A stretch of DNA of 64,000 nt, taken from Alphaproteobacteria bacterium (lineage in GTDB: Bacteria; Pseudomonadota; Alphaproteobacteria; Rhizobiales; Devosiaceae). The position numbers and the translations under genes were made by a program. Position 1 is the stretch's first letter; every line of letters begins with the position of its first letter. The notes under the pieces were generated by a model, which was not told the origin of the DNA, searched no databases, and was given only the letters and a program-made list of their open reading frames with translations. Shown here piece after piece: positions 19,762 to 27,880 of this stretch. Location: contig JAHJWO010000054.1 of assembly GCA_018828145.1 (NCBI GenBank), positions 269,017-333,016 on the forward strand, written 5' to 3'.

Positions 19762-22218
19762 ATGCCCGCATCCCTGCCGCCCCTCCCGATCGACGATGCC
19801 CTGCCCGCGCTGCACGCCGCGCTCGCCGATGGCCCATACGCCGTCCTCGTCGCCCCGCCCGGCGCCGGCAAGACCACGCGCGTCCCGCTCGCTTTGCTCA
19901 ACGCCCCCTGGCGCGCGGATCACCGTATCATCGTGCTCGAACCGCGCCGCCTCGCCGCCCGGGCCGCCGCCGCCCAGATGGCGCGCCTGCTCGGCGAAGA
20001 GGTCGGCCAGACCGTGGGCTATCGCGTCCGCATGGACAGCCGGGTCACCGGCAAAACCCGTATCGAGATCGTTACCGAAGGCGTCTTCACCCGCATGCTG
20101 CTGGACGATCCCGAACTCACCGGCATTGCCGCCGTGCTGTTCGACGAGTTCCACGAACGTAGCCTGGATGGCGATCTGGGCCTTGCCCTCACTCTCGATG
20201 CCGCCGCCCTGCGCCCCGACCTGCGCGTCCTCGTCATGTCGGCCACCATTGACGGGGCCCGCGTCGCCCGGCTGCTGCATGATGCGCCCGTCATCGAGAG
20301 CCTCGGCCGCGCCTTCCCGGTTGAAACCATCCACCGCGAGCCCGACCCGCTGCAGCGCCTCGAGGACCAGGTCACCAATGCCGTGCTCGCCGCCCTGCGC
20401 GAACATGAAGGCTCCGCCCTCGTCTTCCTGCCCGGCCAGGGCGAGATCACCCGCGTCGCCGAACGCCTCGCCACCCGCGTGCCCGCCAATACCGATATCG
20501 CCCCGCTCTATGGCCAGCTCACCGCCGCCGAGCAAGATCGCGCCATCCGCCCGGCCGAGCCCGGCCGCCGCAAGGTCGTGCTCGCCACCTCCATCGCCGA
20601 AACCTCCCTCACCATTGATGGCGTCCGCATCGTCATCGACAGCGGCTTCCGCCGCGTCCCGGTCTATGAGCCGGGCACGGGCCTCACCACGCTCGCCACC
20701 ACCCGCGTCTCCCGCGCCGGCGCCGACCAGCGCCGCGGCCGCGCCGGCCGCACCAGCCCCGGCGTCGCCATCCGCCTGTGGAACCAGGGCCAGACCGCCG
20801 CGCTCGAGCCCTTCGACACGCCGGAAATCCTCGCCGCCGACCTCGCGGGCTTTGCCCTCGACCTGGCCGCCTGGGGTGTTTCCGACCCAGCCGCCCTGCT
20901 CTTTCTCGATCCCCCGCCCGCCCCCGCCTGGTCCGAGGCCGTGTCCCTGCTCAAGTCGCTCGACGCGCTCGACGCCACCAGCCGCCTCACCGCCGACGGC
21001 AAGGCCCTCGCCCGCCTGCCGCTGCATCCGCGCCTGGCGCACATGGTGGTCGCCGCTGCCGCGGAAGATGATGCCCTCACCGCCGCCGAACTCGCCGTGC
21101 TCATCGGCGAACGCGGCCTGGGCGGCGACAGCATCGACCTCGCCCATCGGCTCGACCGCTTCCGCACCGAGCGCTCGAAACGCGCCGACGATGCCCGTGC
21201 CCTGGCGCGTCGCTGGGCCGCGCAAGCAAACGGCAAGCATGCTGCCAGCAATCTGCCGGCAGGCTGGCACCTTGCCCGCGCCTATCCCGACCGCGTCGCC
21301 CAGGCCACCAGCCGCGGCAAGTTCCGCCTCGCCAATGGCCGCCAGGCCAGTCTCGAGCTGACCGAAGCCCTTGCCGCATCACCCTTTCTCGTCGTCACCG
21401 ACATAACCGGTGCCGCCGCCACCGCCCGCATTCGCGGCGCCGCTGCGCTCGACCGCGCCGATCTCGAAAATCTCTTTGCCGCTCATATCGTTAGCGAGAC
21501 TGTCCTCACCTTCGACGAGCCGTCGGCCAGCGTCCGCGCCCGCCGCATCCGGCGCCTCGGTGCCCTCCGCCTCGCCGATGAACCCGTCGCCGTCGAAGAC
21601 CCCGAAGCCGCGGCTCTTCTCCTGGCCGAAGCCGCCGCCCGCCGTGGCCTTGATGCCCTGCCCTGGAGCCGCGAGCAGAAGGCCTGGCGCGCCCGCGCCA
21701 ATTTCCTGCGCGGCACGCTGGGCGACGACTGGCCCGACCTCAGCGCCGAAACCCTGGCGCCCAGCGTCGCCGAGTGGCTGGCGCCGGCCCTGTTCGGCCT
21801 GACCAAACTCTCTGAGATCACCGGCGACCACCTGCGCACCGCGCTCGACCTGCTGCTGCCCTATGCCCGCCGCCAGGAGATCGAGGCCCTGCTTCCCAGT
21901 CACTTCACCGCCCCGACCGGCAATGCCGTGCCGATCGACTATTCCGCCGAGGGCGGCCCAGCCATCGAGATCCGCGTGCAGGAACTGTTCGGGCTCACCC
22001 GCCATCCCACCATCGCCCAGGGCCGCATCCGCCTGCTGCTGGTACTGCTCTCCCCGGCCCACCGCCCGATCCAGACCACCCGCGACCTGCCCGGCTTCTG
22101 GAGCGGCTCCTGGGCCGACGTCGCCAAGGATCTCAAGGGCCGCTATCCCCGCCACCCCTGGCCCGACGATCCCGCCCGGGCCGCGCCCACGGCACGAGCG
22201 AAGCCGCGGGGGACGTGA
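19762..22218 (+). CDS. hrpB: ATP-dependent helicase HrpB
   Basis: An 818-residue DEAH/RHA-family helicase. N-terminal RecA domain: Walker A APPGAGKTTRVPL (about 31-43), Walker B DEFHERSLDGDL and motif III SATI. Second domain: QRRGRAGRTSPG (motif VI). The HrpB-specific C-terminal domain follows. Length and order match the family. RNA or DNA is the likely substrate; the role in alphaproteobacteria is poorly defined. It ends at the hairpin terminator at 22254, convergent with msrB. Confidence 0.94.
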   Translation: MPASLPPLPIDDALPALHAALADGPYAVLVAPPGAGKTTRVPLALLNAPWRADHRIIVLEPRRLAARAAAAQMARLLGEEVGQTVGYRVRMDSRVTGKTRIEIVTEGVFTRMLLDDPELTGIAAVLFDEFHERSLDGDLGLALTLDAAALRPDLRVLVMSATIDGARVARLLHDAPVIESLGRAFPVETIHREPDPLQRLEDQVTNAVLAALREHEGSALVFLPGQGEITRVAERLATRVPANTDIAPLYGQLTAAEQDRAIRPAEPGRRKVVLATSIAETSLTIDGVRIVIDSGFRRVPVYEPGTGLTTLATTRVSRAGADQRRGRAGRTSPGVAIRLWNQGQTAALEPFDTPEILAADLAGFALDLAAWGVSDPAALLFLDPPPAPAWSEAVSLLKSLDALDATSRLTADGKALARLPLHPRLAHMVVAAAAEDDALTAAELAVLIGERGLGGDSIDLAHRLDRFRTERSKRADDARALARRWAAQANGKHAASNLPAGWHLARAYPDRVAQATSRGKFRLANGRQASLELTEALAASPFLVVTDITGAAATARIRGAAALDRADLENLFAAHIVSETVLTFDEPSASVRARRIRRLGALRLADEPVAVEDPEAAALLLAEAAARRGLDALPWSREQKAWRARANFLRGTLGDDWPDLSAETLAPSVAEWLAPALFGLTKLSEITGDHLRTALDLLLPYARRQEIEALLPSHFTAPTGNAVPIDYSAEGGPAIEIRVQELFGLTRHPTIAQGRIRLLLVLLSPAHRPIQTTRDLPGFWSGSWADVAKDLKGRYPRHPWPDDPARAAPTARAKPRGT

Positions 22219-22253
22219 GCTGGGGGGTACGCCGACTTCCTCCCATAAAAAAA

Positions 22254-22280
22254 GCCCCGGATCACTCCGGGGCCCCTTCT
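22254..22280. terminator. Bidirectional terminator between hrpB and msrB
   Basis: GCCCCGGA (22254-22261), loop TCAC, TCCGGGGC (22266-22273), with an A-run upstream and a CT-rich run downstream. Built like the one at 7343. Confidence 0.8.
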
Positions 22281-22687
22281 TACGCAGCAGGACTAAAGTT
22301 CAGCGCCACACCGTTGATGCAATAGCGCAATCCGGTCGGCGGCGGACCATCGGGGAAGACATGCCCCAGATGGCTGCCGCAGGTGGCGCAATGCACCTCG
22401 GTGCGCACCATGCCGAAGCTCTTGTCGGTCGTCGTTTCCACTGAGCCCGGCAATGGATCATTGAAGCTCGGCCAGCCGGTGCCGCTCTCGAATTTCAGCG
22501 TCGAGGCAAACAGCGGGGTATCGCAGCCCGCGCAGGCAAAGGTGCCCTGCCGCTCTTCGTGCAGCAGCGCACAGCTGCCCGGGCGCTCCGTGCCATGGTT
22601 GCGCATCACCTGATACTGTTCCGGCGTCAGCTTCGCGCGCCACTCCGCATCGGTGCGGGTCACCTTGAAGGCGTGGGTGTCCATCAT
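22280..22687 (-). CDS. msrB: Peptide-methionine (R)-S-oxide reductase
   Basis: A 135-residue MsrB that reduces methionine-R-sulfoxide in proteins. Zinc ligands are two CxxC pairs (Cys52/55 and Cys100/103). The catalytic Cys123 lies in RYCINGVAL, and GTGWPSF and the GHVFPDGP loop are intact. GGAAGGAG precedes two adjacent ATGs (22687 and 22684), either of which may be used. It stands alone, next to oxidative-stress-type genes but without obvious co-transcription. Confidence 0.94.
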   Translation of the reverse strand: MMDTHAFKVTRTDAEWRAKLTPEQYQVMRNHGTERPGSCALLHEERQGTFACAGCDTPLFASTLKFESGTGWPSFNDPLPGSVETTTDKSFGMVRTEVHCATCGSHLGHVFPDGPPPTGLRYCINGVALNFSPAA

Positions 22688-22831
22688 TTGCTCCTTCCGG
22701 GCGCCTCCGAACAGGAAGCGCCACAAACTAAAGTCTCGTCGCACTGTCATTCGGCCAACATATAGGATGAGTTACACCCCGCCCATAGACCCCTTGCATC
22801 ACATCGGCCTGAAGGGCCCGAAGGCGTTCCG

Positions 22832-23446
22832 ATGACCATCGTTACCTCCCTTGAGCAGCTTGAAGCGCTCTATGCGCCCGCTCCCGCCGCCGCCTCCACC
22901 GTCAAGGTGGCCCGCCGCATGACGCCGGAATATCGACGCCTCGTGGAAGCCAGCCCCTTTGCCGCGCTCGCCACCGTCGGCCCCGAGGGTATCGATTGCT
23001 CTCCACGCGGCGACCAGCCCGGCTTTGTCCGCATCCATGACGACGAAACGCTGATGATGCCCGACCGGCGCGGCAACAACCGCATCGATTCGCTGCGCAA
23101 CATCGTGCGCGATCCGCGCTGTGCCTTTCTCTTCCTCCTGCCCGGTAGCGGCACCACCTTCCGCGCCAATGGCCGCGCACATCTCAGCATCGACCCCGCC
23201 CTGCTGGCGAGTTTCGAGGTCGAGGGCAAGGCGCCGCGCTCGGTCATCGTCATGCAGATCGACGAACTCTATTTCCAGTGCGCCCGGGCCATCGTGCGCT
23301 CCGACCTGTGGAACCCGGCCCGCCATCTCGACCCGAAAACCCTGCCGACACCGGGCGAAATCCTCGCCCGCATGACCGACAACCAGGTCGGCGGAACGGC
23401 CTATGACCAGGCCTGGCCGGAGCGCGCCAACCAGACGATGTGGTGA
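22832..23446 (+). CDS. FMN-binding PPOX-type flavoprotein
   Basis: A 204-residue pyridoxamine 5'-phosphate oxidase-like protein (MSMEG_1061-like). Blocks SPFAALATVGPEGIDCSPRGD, PDRRGNNRIDSLRNI and the C-terminal CARAIVRSDLWNP place it with the truncated protein at 1-450, about half identical over the shared region by eye. It binds flavin; its oxidoreductase substrate is unknown. It faces a convergent FMN reductase gene only 8 bases away, which may reflect a shared flavin theme. Confidence 0.87.
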   Translation: MTIVTSLEQLEALYAPAPAAASTVKVARRMTPEYRRLVEASPFAALATVGPEGIDCSPRGDQPGFVRIHDDETLMMPDRRGNNRIDSLRNIVRDPRCAFLFLLPGSGTTFRANGRAHLSIDPALLASFEVEGKAPRSVIVMQIDELYFQCARAIVRSDLWNPARHLDPKTLPTPGEILARMTDNQVGGTAYDQAWPERANQTMW

Positions 23447-23453
23447 AGGCGGC

Positions 23454-24047
23454 TCAGGCCGCCTTCAGCTCCGCCGCATCCCGGCCGGCCTTCAGCGTTT
23501 CGGCATACCAGGCCAGTTCCTCCAGCATCGTCTCGACCGTCGGCGCCAGATACGGATAGTCGGCGAAGTCCTTGCCATCGCGGATCAGGCCGAGGAAGGG
23601 CTCCATGTTGACATGGACCGCCCGGTTGAGCGGCACCATGCTGAGCTCCACCACGATATTGCGCAGATGCTCGACCGCCCGCGCCTCACCCACGGCGCCA
23701 TAAGCGACAAAGGCGGCCGGCTTGCGCGCCGGCTCGGCAAACACGAAGTCCAGCGCATTCTTGAGCACGCCGGATATCGAGTGATTGTATTCCGCGGTGA
23801 CGAACACATAGCCATCCAGTTCCGCCAGCTTGCTCGACCACTTCTTGGCCTCGGGCGTATCGATCGGCACGAAACGCGGCGAGGCGACCGATTCGAAGAA
23901 GGGCAGCGGATAATCGCGCAGGTCGACGATTTCAGTGGTGATGTCGGTCCGGCCGGCAGCCAGGTCAGTCACCCAGCGCGCCACCCGCTCGCCGAAGCGG
24001 CCTTCGCGGGTGGTGGAAATGACGATGCCGATGCGGGGCTTGCTCAT
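23454..24047 (-). CDS. NADPH-dependent FMN reductase family protein
   Basis: A 197-residue flavodoxin-fold reductase. Phosphate-binding loop STTREGRFGERVA is near residue 10 and the flavin-contact strand VTAEYNHSISGVLKNALDF is near 95-113. This resembles ArsH/SsuE-like azoreductase and quinone reductase proteins. The start at 24047 gives MSKPRIGIV; a longer frame to 24095 has an atypical leader. It is divergent from an HxlR regulator gene, a common pairing in which electrophile or quinone stress induces the reductase. Confidence 0.88.
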   Translation of the reverse strand: MSKPRIGIVISTTREGRFGERVARWVTDLAAGRTDITTEIVDLRDYPLPFFESVASPRFVPIDTPEAKKWSSKLAELDGYVFVTAEYNHSISGVLKNALDFVFAEPARKPAAFVAYGAVGEARAVEHLRNIVVELSMVPLNRAVHVNMEPFLGLIRDGKDFADYPYLAPTVETMLEELAWYAETLKAGRDAAELKAA

Positions 24048-24089
24048 GGATTTGGTCTCTTTTATTGACTGAGGAACGATTCGATATCT

Positions 24090-24124
24090 AGTCACTTAGC
24101 GTAACTCACTCTATGTTGGTGACT
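24090..24124. promoter_or_regulatory. Candidate HxlR operator between the divergent reductase and regulator genes
   Basis: AGTCAC at 24090-24095 and GTGACT at 24119-24124 are inverted. Related half-sites such as GTAACTCAC lie between them. The region is AT-richer than its surroundings and sits between the two start codons. Confidence 0.35.
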
Positions 24125-24172
24125 GTCCACAGACCGCGCAAGACGGCACTTTTTTCTCTCCGGAGGCACCGG

Positions 24173-24571
24173 ATGGAAACCCCGATTACCCCGACGGAAC
24201 CACCCCACACCTTCGCGGAATGCACCCGCGTCGCCGTCCCGATGATCCAGGTCCTCGGCCGTATCAGCGGTCGCTGGTCGCTCTACGTCATCATGGCCTT
24301 GATGCGTGGCCCGATGCGCTTTTCCGAGCTGCGCCGTCAGGTGCACGGCGTTTCCCAAAAGATGCTGACCCAGACCCTGCGGGAGCTGGAGGAAGATGGC
24401 ATCGTGCATCGCACGGTCACACCGATCATTCCCCCGCGCGTCGATTACGAACTCACCGACATGGGTCGCGAACTCCAGGCGCCGCTGACTGCCATCAGCG
24501 AGTGGACCGAGCGCAATGGCGATCGGGTTGCTCGGGCCCGCGAACGCTATGCGGCGGCCAAGGGCATCTGA
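24173..24571 (+). CDS. HxlR family transcriptional regulator
   Basis: A 132-residue winged-helix regulator. Core motifs ISGRWSLYVIMALMRGPMRFSEL-type, GVSQKMLTQTLRELEEDGIV and the wing PRVDYELTDMG are intact. GGAGG lies 7 bases before the ATG at 24173. No Cys is in the usual redox position near the N-terminus except Cys in the AECTRVAVP segment, which could sense thiol-reactive compounds. It likely controls the divergent FMN reductase gene. Confidence 0.88.
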   Translation: METPITPTEPPHTFAECTRVAVPMIQVLGRISGRWSLYVIMALMRGPMRFSELRRQVHGVSQKMLTQTLRELEEDGIVHRTVTPIIPPRVDYELTDMGRELQAPLTAISEWTERNGDRVARARERYAAAKGI

Positions 24572-24640
24572 ACCTGTTCTGTCACCCGCCAGTCATGCTC
24601 TACCGATAGGCAGGAGCATCGATCTTTCCAGAGGCGGGAA

Positions 24641-25432
24641 ATGACCCTCAAATTCGTGGTGATGAGCGACCTGCATGTGATGCCGGAGGGCGAGTTGTCC
24701 ATGACGCTCCCTACCGGCGCCCGGCTGCAGCAAGCCGTCGATGCGGTGATTGCCCGCTATCATGATGCCGATTTCTGCGTGCTGGCCGGCGACCTGGCCG
24801 ATCTGGGCCAGGCGGCGGCCTATGAGCACCTCAAGGCCATCATCGCCCACATCCCCATCCCGGTGCATATCACCCTGGGCAACCACGATGACCGCGCTAC
24901 CTTTGTCTCCGTCTTCGGCAAGGGCCTGCTGGCCGAAACCGGCAAGGTCGACAAGATCATCGACGTCAAGGGCTACCGCATCATCCTGCTCGATTCGTCC
25001 GAACCGGGCCGCGTCGATGGCGTATTGGATGCCGGCCAGATCGCCTGGCTGCATGCCCGGCTGGCCGAAGCCATGGACCGTCCGGTGATCGTGATTCTCC
25101 ACCACAATGCCAATGCCCTGCATATCGAGGCGGACAATATCCGCATGCTCGAGCCGGACGCCTTCATCGATGCGCTCAAGACCCATCCCGACATCCGCCA
25201 GGTCATCGCCGGCCATGTGCACCTGACCTCGACCGCGACCTGGCGCGGCCTGCCCTTCACCACGCTGGCAGGCGGGCACTATTCGGTCAGTGTCGACCAG
25301 CCGCACGTCCCGATGCGCTACCTCTCCGGCCCTGGCCAGATGGCCTTCGTCATCGGCACGCCCGATAGCACCACGGTGCTGTTCGATGACTTCATCGACG
25401 GCAATGCAGAGATTTTTGTCGGGGACGACTGA
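24641..25432 (+). CDS. Class III cyclic nucleotide phosphodiesterase-like metallophosphoesterase
   Basis: A 263-residue calcineurin-like phosphoesterase of the CpdA/GpdQ group. Metal-binding motifs in order: DLH (10-12), GDLAD, GNHDD, HHN and GHVH. Such enzymes hydrolyse cAMP or glycerophosphodiesters using two metal ions. The substrate is not certain. An AGAGGCGGG ribosome site precedes the ATG. It stands alone on the plus strand. Confidence 0.88.
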   Translation: MTLKFVVMSDLHVMPEGELSMTLPTGARLQQAVDAVIARYHDADFCVLAGDLADLGQAAAYEHLKAIIAHIPIPVHITLGNHDDRATFVSVFGKGLLAETGKVDKIIDVKGYRIILLDSSEPGRVDGVLDAGQIAWLHARLAEAMDRPVIVILHHNANALHIEADNIRMLEPDAFIDALKTHPDIRQVIAGHVHLTSTATWRGLPFTTLAGGHYSVSVDQPHVPMRYLSGPGQMAFVIGTPDSTTVLFDDFIDGNAEIFVGDD

Positions 25433-25464
25433 TCCCCTGGGCTGCAAAGGTGCGCCGCAAATGA

Positions 25465-25505
25465 AGAGCCCTTGGGTCGAGCCCGAGGGTGACGATTTGT
25501 GGGGT
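25465..25505. repeat. CCCGAGGGTGACGAT-type intergenic repeat fragment
   Basis: The segment GGTCGAGCCCGAGGGTGACG and the following TTTGTGGGG resemble the motif at 41270-41375. It is a short dispersed motif with partial dyad symmetry. Confidence 0.4.
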
Positions 25506-25543
25506 GAAACGATCAGGCAAGCGCCCGGCTTCTCAGTCGGGTC

Positions 25544-25706
25544 TTTTCGTCAGGCCGAGTCGAAAACGGTGATCGGCGAGAGTGATGAGCTTTCTTGGAG
25601 AAGGTCCGGAGAGCTACGCTCGCAGGGCTATGAGCGCAGCGTACGCTTTGCTACGTGAGCACCGGAAGCGCAGCCGATTGCCGTGTGCAGACCGGCATCA
25701 CGAAAA
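25544..25706. repeat. tRNA-adjacent repeat element, copy 1
   Basis: Bounded by inverted ends TTTTCGT and ACGAAAA. It shares the blocks GTCAGGCCGAG, TACGTGAGCACCGGA and CCGGCATCAC with the element at 39457. Its end is 6 bases from the tRNA-Val(CAC) 3' end. Confidence 0.65.
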
Positions 25707-25712
25707 GGGGAT

Positions 25713-25787
25713 TGGTGGGAGTAACAAGGATTGAACTTGTGACCCTTCGCGTGTGAAGCGAATGCTCTCCCGCTGAGCTATACTCCC
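25713..25787 (-). tRNA. tRNA-Val (anticodon CAC)
   Basis: A 75-base minus-strand cloverleaf. Acceptor GGGAGTA/TACTCCC, D-arm GCTC/GAGC, anticodon stem TTCGC/GCGAA with loop TTCACAC, T-arm ACAAG/CTTGT, discriminator A and encoded CCA. All stems are fully paired. Confidence 0.96.
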
Positions 25788-25815
25788 ATCGCCAAAGGCG
25801 AAAGTCTTAGAGAGA

Positions 25816-25890
25816 TGGTGGGCGTAACAAGGATCGAACTTGTGACCCCCTCGATGTCAACGAGGTGCTCTCCCGCTGAGCTATACGCCC
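25816..25890 (-). tRNA. tRNA-Val (anticodon GAC)
   Basis: A 75-base minus-strand cloverleaf. Acceptor GGGCGTA/TACGCCC, anticodon stem CCTCG/CGAGG with loop TTGACAT, T-arm ACAAG/CTTGT and encoded CCA. It is closely related to the neighbouring tRNA-Val(CAC), consistent with tandem duplication. Confidence 0.96.
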
Positions 25891-25996
25891 ATCTCTCCGG
25901 GAAGGAAGAACCGCTAAGCCCTTCCAGTGGCGCGGATAGACCATAAAACCCGGTTTGGGGTCAAGTGGTCTATTTGGCCTTGTGGAAATTCCGTGA

Positions 25997-26356
25997 TCAG
26001 GCGGCCAGCAGGCGCTCGACTTCGTTGACCAAATCCTTGAGGTGGAACGGCTTGGAGAGCACCGATGCATCCTTGGGCGCATCGCTGTCCGGGTTCAGCG
26101 CCACGGCGGCAAAGCCGGTGATGAACATCACCTTGAGATCGGGGTCGAGCTCGGTGGCGCGGCGGGCCAGCTCGATGCCGTCCATTTCCGGCATCACGAT
26201 ATCGCTGAGCAGCAGGGAAAAGGGCTCCTCGCGCAGCCGCTCATAGGCAGAGAGCCCGTTGTCGAACGAAACGACTTCATAGCCCGCGTTCTTGAGCGCA
26301 CGCGTCAGGAAGGAACGCATGTCATTGTCGTCTTCTGCGAGCAGAATTCGCTTCAT
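25997..26356 (-). CDS. cpdR: CpdR-type single-domain response regulator
   Basis: A 119-residue receiver domain without an output domain. Phospho-acceptor Asp52 (in LLLSDIVMPEMDG), acidic pocket EDD near residue 9 and Lys102 in SKPFHLKDLV are present. The sequence closely matches the alphaproteobacterial CpdR family. There, unphosphorylated CpdR directs ClpXP to the pole for degradation of cell-cycle regulators. The start at 26356 with CGGAG upstream gives MKRILLAEDDND. It sits next to the N-formylglutamate amidohydrolase gene. Confidence 0.93.
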   Translation of the reverse strand: MKRILLAEDDNDMRSFLTRALKNAGYEVVSFDNGLSAYERLREEPFSLLLSDIVMPEMDGIELARRATELDPDLKVMFITGFAAVALNPDSDAPKDASVLSKPFHLKDLVNEVERLLAA

Positions 26357-26520
26357 GGAAATCTCCGGCCGTTCGATTTGCGCCGCTGGATGGGTTTTAT
26401 CCGGCCCGGCGCATCGCGAAACACACTGCACGCCAGTTTGGCATGATTGAGTCGCATTGTAGCCCGCGATGTTTAAGCGAAGTTTGCCGTTCTGCAACTC
26501 TTTGAGCCGTCCCGGAGGGT

Positions 26521-26642
26521 AAATCGCTCCTGTGGAGCGATTTAAGGCGAGAAGCCCATGAGGGCTATGCCCGAATGGCTAGAGCGATGCCGCACAACGA
26601 AGTCAGGGCGAGAAGGCCATGAGGCCTATGCCCGAATGACTA
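26521..26642. repeat. AAATCGCTCC hairpin repeat, tandem copies
   Basis: AAATCGCTCC-TGT-GGAGCGATTT (26521-26543) is followed by GAGAAGCCCATGAGGGCT and CCCGAATGGCT. A second degenerate unit at about 26583-26642 repeats GAGAAGGCCATGAGG and GCCCGAATGACT. A third copy lies at 33657. The rest of the 26357-26747 gap shows nothing else. Confidence 0.7.
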
Positions 26643-26747
26643 TAGGCTCAGTTCCCGATTTTGCGAGAATCTGGACAAGTCGGGCGCAAACGGCCACACT
26701 CATTGGGTAAATCAGTGGGGCGCCGCAAACGGCGCCTGGGAGGCAGC

Positions 26748-27644
26748 GTGCGGTCCGACTATTGGGATCAGCCAGCATTTGAAACGATCCGGCCCCGCCG
26801 GCTGGTGGCGCCGCTGGTGTTCAACTCCGCCCATTCCGGCCGCGTCTATCCCGAGCGATTCATGGCCATGACCCGGCTGGATCACCTCTCAATCCGCCAA
26901 TCGGAAGATGCCTGGGTCGATGAACTCTTCGCCCGAGCCCCTCATCTGGGTGCGCCCCTGCTGCGCGCGCATTTCCCCCGGGCCTATCTCGACGTCAATC
27001 GCGAGCCCTGGGAACTCGATCCGACAATGTTCGTCGAACCCCTGTCGGACCGCTTCAACACCACCTCCCCGCGCGTCGCGGCGGGCCTGGGCACGCTGGC
27101 CCGCGTCGTGGCGGAGAACAAGCCGATCTATCGCGACCGCCTGACGCTCGAGGATGCGCGCATGCGCATTGAGGGCATCTACCACCCCTATCACGCAGCC
27201 CTGCAGAAGCTGCTGAGCGAAGCTATCGGCGCCTTTGGCGTGGCCCTGCTGATCGATTGCCACTCCATGCCGCGCATCACCCGCACCAATGACAAGGCGG
27301 CGCCGGACATTGTGTTGGGCGACCGCTACGGCACCACCTGCGCGCCAATGCTGGTCGATCTGGTCGAGACCATCTTCACCAGCGCCGGCCTGCGTGTCGC
27401 CCGCAACCGGCCCTATGCCGGCGGCTTTGCCACTCGCACCTATGGCCGCCCGCAACACGGCGTGCATGCCCTGCAGATCGAGATCAGCCGGCACCTCTAT
27501 ATGAACGAGGTCACGCTGGCCAAGAATGAGGGCTTCGATCCCATCCGCGCCCTGCTCGACCGCCTGATCTTCACCCTGATCGGCCTCGATCTCGTCGCCC
27601 TGGCCGGCAGCCAGCCCGTGGCGGAAAAAGCCGCAGCGGAATAG
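26748..27644 (+). CDS. N-formylglutamate amidohydrolase
   Basis: A 298-residue zinc amidohydrolase that hydrolyses N-formylglutamate or related formyl-amino acids. Family motifs: FNSAHSGRVYP (zinc His), RAHFPRAYLDVNREPWELDP, LLIDCHSMP and HALQIEISRHLYM. The GTG at 26748 is chosen because GGGAGG lies 4 bases before it. An upstream ATG at 26661 would add an atypical basic leader lying partly in repeat-flanking DNA. Histidine-degradation genes are not adjacent, so its pathway role is uncertain. Confidence 0.88.
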   Translation: MRSDYWDQPAFETIRPRRLVAPLVFNSAHSGRVYPERFMAMTRLDHLSIRQSEDAWVDELFARAPHLGAPLLRAHFPRAYLDVNREPWELDPTMFVEPLSDRFNTTSPRVAAGLGTLARVVAENKPIYRDRLTLEDARMRIEGIYHPYHAALQKLLSEAIGAFGVALLIDCHSMPRITRTNDKAAPDIVLGDRYGTTCAPMLVDLVETIFTSAGLRVARNRPYAGGFATRTYGRPQHGVHALQIEISRHLYMNEVTLAKNEGFDPIRALLDRLIFTLIGLDLVALAGSQPVAEKAAAE

Positions 27645-27880
27645 CCCCGCCTCTCTCGCCCAACCCACCTGCTGAGCCGCTGGCGGCGGATTGATCACCC
27701 AGCCGTGACCACGTTTCCACACCCTCGCCCAAATCGTTGGCATTTTACGGATTCGTAACGGGGCTGCCCTATCCTTCAGGGATTAGTGGATCGTCCGGGC
27801 GCGTGGGGCTCACCCGGATATCCGAGCAGTTGTGTTGCGTACGGGCGCAGAGTTGCCCGAGAGTAAAGTTGGAGTACCGG

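Noticed and set aside
18797..21361. An 854-codon open frame on the plus strand across the epimerase and hrpB genes
   Set aside because: It crosses two real genes in the wrong phase, is extremely Pro/Ser/Arg-rich and has no recognisable domain.
25544..25706. Possible CRISPR or retron array near the tRNAs
   Set aside because: There are no regularly spaced repeats, no spacers and no cas or reverse transcriptase genes. The similarity is between two dispersed elements.
25713..25890. tRNA integration site with a mobile island
   Set aside because: No integrase gene, no direct repeat of the tRNA end and only core genes on both sides.
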